The notes under the pieces were generated by a model. It did not search any database and was not told the DNA's origin. It worked only from the letters and a program-made list of their open reading frames with translations. From Synanceia verrucosa (lineage: Eukaryota > Chordata > Actinopteri > Perciformes > Synanceiidae), in NCBI GenBank assembly GCA_029721515.1, contig CM056556.1, positions 21,098,169 through 21,162,168 on the forward strand: DNA of 64,000 nucleotides, written 5' to 3'. Positions 52,801 through 58,592 of this stretch are shown piece by piece. Position numbers and translations under genes: made by a program. Numbering within the stretch: position 1 is the first letter of the stretch; the number at the start of each line of letters is the position of its first letter.

Positions 52801-54917
52801 CTGTAGTAATTTCTACGCGGCCGAAAGCCAGTCAAATTAATTATTATTTTAGCAGGTTTAAAAGCAACTTTGAATAGGAACCCTAACAAAAAAAAACTGC
52901 TTAATAAGTATGAACAGGTATGTCAGACAGCTCAAGTCTCACCCACTGTAGGGTGACTTTTTTACAGTGCTATCAAGTTTCAATGTGTGAGATTAAAAAA
53001 CAACAAAAAAAAGGTTGGTTCTTGGACTTGATGGGTTATATCAAGACATTTAACCGAAAGCTGAAATGTGCACCTGTAGTATCTGGACTGCAGGTAAGTG
53101 GAGCAGACGGCCTTGGAGACATGGCTGGCTGAGCCAAAGTCAATGACCTTGACTCTGTAGGGCTGCCTGGAGGGGTCCACTAGCATGATGTTCTCTGGCT
53201 TCAGGTCAGCGTGGATCAAACCCAGACACTTGAGCTTTTTTAAGGCTGTTGCCACCTGCAAAGATGAAATCCGTGTGAGTAAAGGTGCTGAACTGACTCT
53301 GGGTTCAAAATTGGATGAGGACATGTCAAGCCTCAAATCCATAGAGTAGTGTGTACTCAATGTGTGCGAGTTCTATCTGTGGATGTCTGCAACAAGCCAC
53401 TTTACCTGCTGCAGAATAGGCCTGATGATTTTGAGCGGCAGGGGACTGAACTTGTTCTGTTTTAGGAAGTCGTAGAGGTTTTGCTCCAGCATCTCAAACA
53501 CCAAGCAGGTGTGGCTGCGGTGCTGAAAGCACTCCAGAGCACGCACTACATTGTGCTCATCTGCATTTTCGCTGCTCAACCGGGCCAGGATCTCCACCTG
53601 GGAGGGGTTAAGGGGTGTACAGGAACAAAGACAGGACAAAATAGCATTCATTTCAGACCATCAAGGCAAAACAAAACTGTTCATTAGTATCTGGAAAGAT
53701 CAAAAGTGCTAATTGATTGCATTGTGTTTCATTTGTCATGTGCTGATGAGATGCCCCAATAAAATTGCTATTGCAAGCAATGACGTCATGATACTGGCAT
53801 TTTTTTTTTTTCAGCTCTACACAAATTCACCACTGAGAACCACATATTTGCGCCACCCCAATGAAAAGACACATCTTCTCACCTCAATCTGTCCCTGGCG
53901 TGCATAGGACGGGTGGTTCTTCAGTATTTTGACAGCCACCACTTCATTCGTTCCCCTCTTCCAGCACTTCACCACCTGCCCAAAGGTGCCACGGCCGAGA
54001 AACTCCAACACCTCATAGCTATTCTTCAAGGAGCACAGAACCTCATGCTGAACTAACTGATAGTCGCCGTCTCCCGATCCGGTCCTGGTCACTGTAGCTC
54101 CCGCCACTGTCTCAGTGCTGCCATTAGGCCTGATTTCAGTCCCATCCACCTTAATTCCCATGCCAGCTGGTGCCTCACCCCTGTTGTGTTGAGCGGGCAG
54201 CGTCCCTCCACCCCTGACTCTAAGAGTGTCTGCATTGTTCCTGGTGCTGGTTTGCAACATTGCCACAGGGGGAGGAAGTGAAGGTAGAGCAGATACCTCC
54301 TCCACTATCTGCATGGTTCCAACGCAGTCCTTCTCCTGCGGACGTTCTCCACCTTCACCTGCTTTCTGTTCACATCTCAAGGTGGCGCTTGTATCTAGCA
54401 GGGTGACGTATCCTCCTGTCGCTTGTACTCCTCTGATTCTGCCCTCGTCCTCCTCTGCTCTGACACAGATCCCCCTCGGTAGCCCACAGTTCAAGTCTCC
54501 TCCTGATGGCGTTCCACCACTGTCTCTATGAAGCTTCACTTCCTGTGGTCCTCTGCTCTGGCAAAGAGACTCCTGGTTCCCAGCTGGACCTTCTCCTTGT
54601 CTCTCCCAGCTGTGTTCTCTCTGTGATCTTGCAGTCTGCAATGCACACTCCTCCCTCTCTCCAGGCTGTAGTCCCGTGTGCAGTCTTTCAGAATCAGCAC
54701 CACTTGAGGACGGGTTGACGTTGTTGGGATAGGCAATGCCGTAGTTAACTCCAATTACATAGGTCTTGGACACAGGTCGGTGCTGAAAGGCTCTGCTGGT
54801 GTTATTACTGTGGCGAGCTCTGTCTTTATGTCTGCTGGTACCACTGCTGCTGGTTCCTAAGGCACTTATTTGAGCTGAGTGCAGGTGTGATGGGTAGACC
54901 AAGACTTGTGAGGCCAT
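29155..54917 (-). CDS. hipk3: homeodomain-interacting protein kinase 3, complete coding region in 17 exons
   Basis: Nuclear/cytoplasmic Ser/Thr (dual-specificity, DYRK-related) kinase that phosphorylates transcription regulators. Joining 17 exons gives 1367 codons with no frameshift or internal stop. The kinase domain is about residues 301-630: glycine loop GRGTFG (308-313), VAVK lysine K330, HAD in place of HRD with D426, DFG D448, and activation motif STYLQSRYYR with Y463. The C-terminal half has the family SUMO-interaction-like SVISIHSELTDEEDED (966-981), and a His/Pro-rich tail ending near TGFPLSPTKLS. Assignment to HIPK3 rather than HIPK1/2 rests on the segments LLTNQMSALSAHQP, AHVVWPQPA, KEWNGNYG and YTGFPLSPTKLS, compared from memory. 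Mammalian HIPK3 is about 1215 residues; the extra length is mainly the N-terminal region. Introns 2 to 17 are about 285, 150, 10878, 2334, 783, 940, 136, 1363, 139, 591, 1013, 96, 120, 84, 2176 and 568 bp. Whether this is the a or b teleost paralogue cannot be told here. Confidence 0.97.
29710..30277 (-). other. hipk3 intron 17
   Basis: 568 bp, GTGAACGAG-free donor side at 30277 (GTCAGT) and TTCACAG acceptor at 29710. No repeat recognised. Confidence 0.8.
30278..30426 (-). CDS. hipk3: hipk3 exon 17
   Basis: Acceptor TGTCCCAG|TCTCAG completes V1134; donor GGACAG|GTCAGT. Residues 1135-1183, SESWSRSKGRCSLVGQQS through QQHPLGFGQ. Found by phase and position between exons 16 and 18; similarity to other HIPKs is weak, so it is a little less certain. 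Confidence 0.88.
30427..32090 (-). other. hipk3 intron 16, distal part
   Basis: AT-rich intron sequence with no exon recognised. A run of 25 adenines at 32052-32076 lies just outside the MITE that follows. Confidence 0.6.
32091..32524 (+). mobile_element. TTAA-type MITE, copy 4 (complete), in hipk3 intron 16
   Basis: TTAACTCTTTGAGTGTC at the left and GGCACTCAATGAGTTAA at the right. A second TTGAGTGCCATACATG lies about 25 bp inside. At 434 bp it is the fullest copy in the window and serves as reference for the other three. Confidence 0.88.
32603..32874 (-). CDS. hipk3: hipk3 exon 16
   Basis: Acceptor GTTCAG|CATGTC completes S1043; donor GGACAG|GTCAGG (phase 1). Residues 1044-1133: MSEDDGHESGCDTVEGSPAS matches the HIPK block around MSDEEQESSCDTVDGSP, and is followed by a basic, proline-rich stretch. 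A TTAA-flanked MITE ends 78 bp from the donor. Confidence 0.93.
32959..33120 (-). CDS. hipk3: hipk3 exon 15
   Basis: Acceptor TCTGTAG|GTGTAA completes E989; donor CAATAG|GTAGTG (phase 2). Residues 990-1042: CKEECVCEACRNTS and a serine-rich run, SLSSPESSLSTSSFASNSL. Confined between 84- and 120-bp introns. Confidence 0.93.
33241..33582 (-). CDS. hipk3: hipk3 exon 14 (SUMO-interaction-like motif)
   Basis: Acceptor CACCCTAG|CAACAT, donor AGCGA|GTGAGT (phase 2). Residues 875-988. Near its end is DTPSPAPSVISIHSELTD followed by EEDED, a hydrophobic core plus acidic run as in HIPK SUMO-interaction motifs. Intron 13 upstream is only 96 bp. The mammalian optional segment that follows QNRG at this junction has no counterpart I can see. 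Confidence 0.93.
33679..33840 (-). CDS. hipk3: hipk3 exon 13
   Basis: Acceptor TTTAACAG|GAAATTG completes a glycine codon; donor ACAACAG|GTGAGA (phase 2). Residues 822-874, KLYPHNSHYTSVMQQPLLTN through VVWPQPANKRNRHSHN. The MQQPLLTNQ and AHVVWPQPA blocks are characteristic of HIPK3. Confidence 0.94.
33917..34386. mobile_element. hAT-like MITE in hipk3 intron 12
   Basis: Left end AGGCTACGCTGCAGACTGAT; right-end complement AAGGCAAGTTCAGACTGCAG. The interior ACTTGGATATGTGGTCCTAA and GCATTAAGCCCTGCAGTCTG belong to a common fish family. Target duplication not clear. Confidence 0.7.
34854..35008 (-). CDS. hipk3: hipk3 exon 12 with a tandem (NAGNAG) acceptor
   Basis: The acceptor reads CTGCAGCAG|GCATGG: the proximal site gives an extra glutamine (exon starts 35008), the distal site omits it (starts 35005). 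The donor is TGGGG|GTGAGT at 34854, phase 2. Encodes AWSSRGQQLLVPAAWQQMTP, a proline run, then NDTTAGPQRISEWG. Numbering elsewhere uses the distal site. Confidence 0.92.
35086..35541. mobile_element. hAT MITE filling most of hipk3 intron 11
   Basis: Ends CAGTGATTTCCAAAC and (complement) CAGATGGTTTTCAAAG, flanked on both sides by a perfect 8-bp GACTAGGA (35078-35085 and 35542-35549). That duplication length defines hAT elements. No coding. Confidence 0.9.
35600..35694 (-). CDS. hipk3: hipk3 exon 11
   Basis: Acceptor TTTTTAAAG|GCAACC completes G739; donor GCTCAG|GTAAGA. Residues 740-770, NLNQPAGYSVPMVTQAPS through RPGVIAQ. The acceptor tract contains a T run broken by adenines and looks weak. 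Confidence 0.92.
35834..35957 (-). CDS. hipk3: hipk3 exon 10
   Basis: Acceptor ATTGCAG|GCTTTA, donor CAAG|GTGTGC (phase 1). Residues 698-738: ALNQSAASVLHPG, GQFGCTDSFPPALLLCPPPIQ. The last part matches the remembered HIPK3 block around FQQTLIICPP. Confidence 0.93.
36405..37209. mobile_element. hAT element (nonautonomous, 805 bp) in hipk3 intron 9
   Basis: Ends TAGACCTGTCACGATAAC and TTATCGTGACAGGCCTA. Flanks GTACTCAT (36397-36404) and GTACTCAC (37210-37217) form an 8-bp duplication with one change. No transposase frame remains. Confidence 0.9.
37321..37486 (-). CDS. hipk3: hipk3 exon 9
   Basis: Acceptor CTCCAG|CGTGCA completes H642; donor ACTCAG|GTTAGA. Residues 643-697, VQSSFRIMDMCHSR through GYSNIPVHTQ. 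This is the start of the region after the kinase domain, which binds homeodomain proteins in the family (known of the family, not shown here). Confidence 0.93.
37623..37807 (-). CDS. hipk3: hipk3 exon 8 (end of kinase domain)
   Basis: Acceptor CATCAG|GTGAAC, donor AACCA|GTAAGG (phase 2). Residues 581-641 and two bases of H642. Contains EKADRCEFVSLLKSMLLIDA and the terminal kinase helix LNHPFLTMTHLLDYPHSN. Confidence 0.95.
37808..38747 (-). other. hipk3 intron 7
   Basis: 940 bp, AT-rich, nothing recognised. Confidence 0.6.
38748..38834 (-). CDS. hipk3: hipk3 exon 7 (kinase C-lobe)
   Basis: Acceptor CTCCAG|ACAAC, donor CACAC|GTAAGT with the exon ending at 38748. Twenty-nine codons, residues 552-580, TTEEHEKETGLKSKEARKY through CLDDIAH. 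Confidence 0.94.
39306..39590. mobile_element. mariner/Tc1-type remnant in hipk3 intron 6
   Basis: Ends CACTAGCCACTTCATTAAAC and CTACAGAAGTGTCCAGTGAG match the two termini of the family seen at 13319. The interior keeps TTCAAAGTCATTTAAATCAC and CAGCAGGTGGTTGCTGCCAT with the middle deleted. Ends 27 bp from the exon 6 donor. Confidence 0.75.
39618..39737 (-). CDS. hipk3: hipk3 exon 6 (kinase C-lobe)
   Basis: Acceptor in a GA/TC tract, CTCTCAG|ATCCG; donor AAAG|GTACCT. Forty codons, residues 512-551, IRYISQTQGLPSEQLLN through SRDSNSPYASWKLK. The block before WKLK varies among HIPK paralogues. Confidence 0.94.
39738..42071 (-). other. hipk3 intron 5
   Basis: Begins (on the genomic plus side) with a GA tract at 39740-39765 that serves as the exon 6 polypyrimidine tract. 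Contains a dispersed repeat at about 40530-40680 (TTTGATCACCAAATTCTAAT, CCAGAGATATCGC). Otherwise unrecognised. Confidence 0.55.
42072..42195 (-). CDS. hipk3: hipk3 exon 5 (kinase C-lobe APE region)
   Basis: Acceptor TCTCTAG|GGCTCC completes R470 and continues APEIILGLPFCEAIDMW through GALEYDQ (residues 471-511); donor CAG|GTAAGC. Too short to stand out as an ORF, but the split codon and the family sequence match exactly. An RTE-type insertion begins 72 bp upstream of the acceptor. Confidence 0.95.
42268..42629 (-). mobile_element. RTE/Expander-type LINE 3' tail with perfect target duplication, hipk3 intron 4
   Basis: Tail blocks AACATGCAAACTCCACACAG, AGCCTATCCCAGCTGTCTTA and a CCATCCATCC microsatellite, which is the 3' end on the minus strand. 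A 14-bp duplication TGGGTTCGATACTT flanks it at 42254-42267 and 42630-42643 without mismatch. The clade name is from memory. Confidence 0.85.
42936..43219. mobile_element. hAT-like MITE in hipk3 intron 4
   Basis: Ends CAGTGGTTTTCAAAG and (complement) CAGTGGTACACAAACC, same family as 35086-35541 in reverse orientation. No matching 8-bp duplication is seen. Confidence 0.65.
43220..44630. other. hipk3 intron 4 sequence, nothing recognised
   Basis: No repeat end or exon identified. Confidence 0.5.
45018..46698 (+). pseudogene. Tc1 transposase pseudogene, split by the MITE
   Basis: Reads MDLKKRIIDLNKSGKS with stops, then QICQELEAAGTQVSVSTVKR (DNA-binding), NVLWSDETKIELFGHKA (first Asp), the insertion, then TMPTVQHSGGSIMLWGYFAA, VFQQDSDPKHTSK (second Asp) and WPSQSPDLNLSENMWTTLEK (Glu), ending GHVTKY. 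All three catalytic positions survive, but there are stops, a frameshift near 46365 and the insertion. Confidence 0.92.
45521..46209. mobile_element. TTAA-flanked MITE inserted in the Tc1 transposase
   Basis: Starts AGGCTGGAATATACTTCTCC, ends CTATAAATTGGCCT, flanked by TTAA on both sides. The empty site GAGGCCTTTAACACC is preserved in the sister Tc1 at 62.9 kb. TTAA suggests piggyBac; a 3-bp PIF/Harbinger-type duplication cannot be excluded. Confidence 0.88.
46925..49593. other. hipk3 intron 4 sequence, nothing recognised
   Basis: A GC-richer patch near 47340-47560 has no credible splice sites. No repeat ends seen. Confidence 0.5.
49594..49752 (+). mobile_element. RTE/Expander-type LINE 3' tail, short copy
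   Basis: GTGTGAGTGGTTGTCTGTTT, CAGGGTGTACCCTGCCTTCC, CAGCTGGGATACGCTCCAGC and terminal GAAAATGGATGGATAG. Flanks GAATGTAGC/GGATGTAGC may be an imperfect duplication. Confidence 0.8.
49801..49862. repeat. (TA)n then (CA)n microsatellite
   Basis: 47 bp of TA followed by about 15 bp of CA. Confidence 0.95.
49863..52650. other. hipk3 intron 4 sequence, mostly unrecognised
   Basis: Holds A-rich runs at about 51477-51500 and a segment at 51886-51960 related to 48562-48637. No exon. Confidence 0.5.
52655..52775 (-). mobile_element. RTE/Expander-type LINE 3' tail, decayed
   Basis: AATCCACGCTACCACAGTGA, AAAGAGAAGGGCCCCAGGCC and TTTTGCTGTGAGGCAACAGT align block by block with the copy at 42268-42629 at lower identity. 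Confidence 0.6.
53074..53255 (-). CDS. hipk3: hipk3 exon 4 (catalytic loop and activation loop)
   Basis: Acceptor TTTGCAG|GTGGCA, donor TACAG|GTGCAC (phase 2). Encodes residues 410-469 and two bases of R470. It holds the catalytic loop LIHADLKPEN (D426, HAD as in all HIPKs), DFGSASHVSK (D448) and STYLQSRYYR. The donor is weak (GTGCAC) and precedes a 10.9-kb intron. Confidence 0.95.
53406..53597 (-). CDS. hipk3: hipk3 exon 3 (kinase N-lobe, hinge)
   Basis: Acceptor CTCCCAG|GTGGAG, donor CAGCAG|GTAAA, 64 codons in phase 0, residues 346-409. It carries VEILARLSSENADEHN, the hinge VFEMLEQNLYDFLKQNK and the end of the kinase N-lobe. Intron 2 upstream is only 285 bp. Confidence 0.95.
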
Positions 54918-54919
54918 AC
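53883..54919 (-). CDS. hipk3: hipk3 exon 2 (start codon; N-terminal region and first kinase strands)
   Basis: Acceptor TTCTTCAG|GT then ATG at 54915-54917; donor GAG|GTGAG after 53883. It encodes residues 1-345: a long, probably disordered N-terminal region (1-298) and then NSYEVLEFLGRGTFGQVV through ARQGQIE. Start context is GGTATGG, which is good. The block GDYQLVQHEVLCSLKN just before the kinase domain is conserved across HIPKs. The region between residues 15 and 200 is unlike what I remember of mammalian HIPK3 and appears lengthened. Confidence 0.95.
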
Positions 54920-57557
54920 CTGAAGAACAGAGAAAAAACACAAGCCACATGTATCATTTAGTAGGGCTGGGACTGAGAGAACCTGCAATACAATATTATC
55001 ACAATATCTTCTTCTGATTTAAACATTTTGTGATATGGTGAGTATTGCAATAAGCTATTAGGATATATTGGTATTTATTTCCTTTTCTCAACATCTGTTT
55101 TACCTGATAAGATTCAGGTTTCATTGAGTTCATTGAAAAAGCTTTCATTCACATATCTTGAGGTTAGAGGTAAATAGCTTTTGAGTATTATTTTTGTTTG
55201 TTTTTCCCCAACATGCTGACATGAAATGGTTGGCACCAACCTAATCCTTAGGTTTTCTAGCTTTATACATTTATGACACCAGTTTCTTCATTCTAGCTGG
55301 CCACAATCTCTGAAAGACAGAATAATACTTTCTATAATAAAAGATCCAAACAGGCCATCTGTCAATCAATGCAATATTGCAGTGCAAAATCTTGTGATAC
55401 GATGCTGTATCAATTTTTCCCACCACCAAGGGTGAAGCAAAATTAACACAAGATTACATGACTACAATGTGATAAGATGGCCTATGCAGGACCTAAATAA
55501 TATTAAAATGAGACACTGTTCAAATTCACTCCACAAATTTTGTGCAGAGTGAACCAGTTAAGGGCAAAGAGACACCTTTTCCCTTTCACCAAACTCCTAA
55601 GCAAGAGTGAAGTCTAAATAAAGCAATCTTTGAAAGCTGCCAAAGCACATTCACATCTAAGCCATCATGTCATCCTTAACTGGAAAGGGGAAGTGTCCAA
55701 CTGTAATGGGAGATGGGGGAAGCCCGTTGCATCTCTAGCCTGTCCCCACATGCTACAGTGGAGTGTGACTGGAGGGTCAGTTTCACACAAAGTAAAACAG
55801 CAAAGCAAGCAGGACCCAAGGGGGAAATGATACATCAAGAAGCATGATAGGGTGTTCTGTAACTCTGTGACATTTTACACTAAAGGCAGTATGTCATAGA
55901 TAGGGTGTAACACGTGACACAAGTATATTAAACTTTCAACAATGCATACATATTACACTTTCTGATTTCAATCCCCATTTTAAAGATTATCTTCAAGTTT
56001 TATTTCAAAAGGAACATTCTTCTCCTTACAGCAAGTCGTGACAACATGATAATATGCAGAAAGAAGGCAGAGCTTTCTGCCAAGCCTGTCAGCCACACTT
56101 CCTGAATATTTCCAAACAAAACAACCACAGATTGTACCTAAGACTGAGCTTTGCACTCAAGCCTCAGGTGATTCCAGTTTTAAGGCTACATCATACATGC
56201 TGGTAGACAAACACTTGTGAAGCTGGTTTTCTTAAAGCACAGCATTTTGTTCTACAAGAATGGCTCCTGAGAGCCAGTGGCCTTCCTACCAAGAAAGGCT
56301 GTCACACACACACAGGCTCAGACAGGCCGAGGGGTGTGCCTCAACGTCAACATGACAACACAGCACACTCCATTTCTCATGACTTGTACGGCTGGTGCGC
56401 TTTACCCGTCATACTGCCGACAGATTAGCAACCACTGTTATGACTAAAGTTCTTTCAAACCCCCGAAAAGCTTGAAGAAAACAAAAGGATCTGGTTAGCA
56501 GAAGGGGAAGAATATTGCCTACTCAAAGTGCCAAAGTGAGGTGCCAACTGCTACTATTGTACTAACTGGTGAATAAACATGACTTTACCAGGAAATTGGG
56601 GGTTGCAATTAAAATTCCCATAAGATTTCTAGACAATAGCAATGACGTTACTTCACAGACAGATCATCAATTAATACCTGCATGGTTGAAAACAACTTTT
56701 TTTAGTCTGGCAATTATTGATAATAACTCACTGATGCAACGGACTAAAAAAAGCTGTGGGTAATAAAGAAACAGATCACTTCCTATTTCTGGCTTGGTAA
56801 ATATTTCACCCAGTGCATACATGTGCAAGGTGCCATACCCATCAGTCACTGAGGGACATAGACACAGCCACGATACCGAGGTAGCCTGATCCCACAGGGT
56901 GACAAGATCCAAGCCTGAAATGGAGACGTATCTGTGTATGTGTGTATGTATGAATGTGTGTGTGTGTGTGTGTGTGTTTGTTTCAGCTGTAAAAGAATGT
57001 CAACTGTATATGCAATTTGTTGCAGATCAATCTAGGAAGCAGTTGACATATGGGAGGGGAAGGGGGATGGGGGGAGTGTTTGGGGGGAAGGGCAACACCA
57101 GCCTAGACACCTGTTGAAACTTATGTTACAAGTGACAGGTGTTACACAATGTGTGATAGGCTATAACTAGCTCAAAATGAGCTTTGACAAACCACTGGGA
57201 CACGTTATACTTATTATAGGTGGGTGTTTCTTTTAGCATTACATTAAGAGCATTTTATTTGTGTCCCTATCTTTCCTGGGTGACGTTAACGCCACGCAAA
57301 ATGCATAGCTTAAGTTAAGAAATCAACACAAACAAGTGAATGCTCAAAATAACCCTTTTTATAACTTCTATTTATCGTTAGCTCAAACTAATTAGCGTTC
57401 GTTGCTAATATACACACTAAAGTTGGTTAGCATTCCAGTTAGCAAACAAGCTTATATGAGCTAAGTCATTTCAACGTCAAAATGATAAATTAGACGGGCA
57501 TAACCTCAATACTGAATATGTATTTGACAGCCAGTTTAGCCAGATAATTTGACATAC
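54920..57557 (-). other. hipk3 intron 1
   Basis: This 2.6-kb intron starts GTATGT and ends TTCTTCAG. It holds remnants of a DNA transposon with a 'tagggctgggac' type end (about 54962-55430), a (TG)n run at 56955-56978, and otherwise unrecognised AT-rich sequence. I found no further exon in it. Confidence 0.6.
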
Positions 57558-57700
57558 CTTCAGTAAGACCTATAAATCTCATCACCCGGGGCGTCAACAA
57601 ACAGGCTAGCAACGAGGTCCCGGACCACAGTCGAATCCTGCAACGAAGCTGCTGTGGCTGATGCTGCCATCTTGTTCAACGACGAGGAGAGACCCGAGAG
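57558..57700 (-). other. hipk3: hipk3 exon 1 (5' leader), upstream boundary approximate
   Basis: The donor is GAAG|GTATGT, with the exon ending at 57558. It is the best donor upstream of the exon 2 acceptor and lies in CpG-containing sequence, unlike the AT-rich intron. Splicing to 54919 gives GAAG|GTATGGCC. The frame of MASQ stays open upstream through this exon to a TGA at 57676-57678, with an in-frame ATG at 57580-57582. The transcription start is not visible; 57700 is only a placeholder. Confidence 0.6.
57560..57670 (-). CDS. upstream ORF of 36 codons in the hipk3 leader
   Basis: ATG at 57668-57670 sits in a strong start context (AAG before, G after). The frame reads 36 codons beginning MAASATAASLQDST and stops at TGA 57560-57562, two bases before the splice donor. 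In the spliced message the stop and the MASQ start are four bases apart (TGAAGGTATG). The ORF also overlaps the alternative in-frame hipk3 ATG at 57580-57582 in another frame. It would be translated only if transcription starts upstream of 57670. No similarity to a known protein is recognised, so it is more likely regulatory than functional as a peptide. Confidence 0.4.
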   Translation of the reverse strand: MAASATAASLQDSTVVRDLVASLFVDAPGDEIYRSY

Positions 57701-58020
57701 ACTTTTCACACATTTGAAGCGTCAAATAACGCAAACGACGGACTGTTACGAAAGCCAGCGACGACCCATGTTTTCGACAGTGTTCCCGGGATTCGCTGAG
57801 CGTCGCTCTTGTCTTTATTCAGGACAAGGAAGCTGTGTTTCTAAACTTTTGCATGAATACGCCGCGTCCCCGACCAAGATAGCAGCTTGCTAGCTGTTGG
57901 GCTGCTAGCTGTTGCTGCTGCTGGCTCGGTAGCTTGTTGCTTCTCCGCATGTGTGGAATGTAGGGGAGGGGAGAGAGAGAGGGAGGGAGAGAGAGAGAGA
58001 GAGATAGAGAGAGAGTCTAT
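57571..58020 (-). promoter_or_regulatory. probable hipk3 promoter region with a GA/TC tract
   Basis: CpG dinucleotides cluster at about 57585-57880, in contrast with the AT-rich flanks. Just upstream for the minus strand, at 57963-58015, is a purine run of GAGAGA and GGGA, which reads as a polypyrimidine TC tract on the coding strand. I see no TATA box at a sensible distance. The promoter call comes from position relative to exon 1 and composition only. Confidence 0.45.
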
Positions 58021-58254
58021 AAATGTCACACTGTGACTACTGTGTAAAAGCATTTTATACTTCCCTAATGTATTTACATCATATTAATTCACCCAGAATC
58101 TACCTTCTATATCTTCTAACACACATGACTGTATTTTCAACTCTACTTGGTTGTTTGTTGTGATCTCTAAAACTCTTAATGGAATTTGCATAAAATAGCC
58201 TACAATATCAGCAGAAGAGGGTTCTAAATTTTCACCTCATGTCGTGGCTGTGTC

Positions 58255-58582
58255 CAGCCATTCATCCATTATCTACTGCTCATCCTCACATAGGGTCTCG
58301 AGGGGCTGGAGCCTATCCCAGCTGTCTTAGGGTGAAAGGCAGGGTACACCCTGGACAAGTCACCACCTCATCTCAGGGCACATAGAGACAGACAACCACT
58401 CACACCTATGGTCAGGATTGGATTGGATGGTGGGAGGAAGCCAGAGGACCCAGATAGAACCCACGCAGACACGGGGAGAACATGCAAACTCCACACAGAA
58501 AGGCCCCGGGCACGGGATTAGAACCTGGTACCTTCTTGCTGTGAGGTGACAGTGCTAACCACTACACCACCGTGCCGCCCCC
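58255..58582 (-). mobile_element. RTE/Expander-type LINE 3' tail upstream of hipk3
   Basis: Same tail as 42268-42629, with TTCATCCATTATCTACTGCT at its 3' end. A 10-bp duplication TGGCTGTGTC flanks it at 58245-58254 and 58583-58592. Confidence 0.85.
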
Positions 58583-58592
58583 TGGCTGTGTC

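Noticed and set aside
53900..54917. A frameshift as the cause of the unusual HIPK3 N-terminal sequence
   Set aside because: The frame is continuous from MASQ to the kinase domain, and conserved blocks before and after the divergent stretch are in the same frame, with no better reading in other frames.
57654..57893. 79-codon plus-strand frame starting MADAAILFNDEE
   Set aside because: It lies antisense to hipk3 exon 1 in CpG-rich DNA, without a donor or homology. A bidirectional transcript is possible but unsupported.
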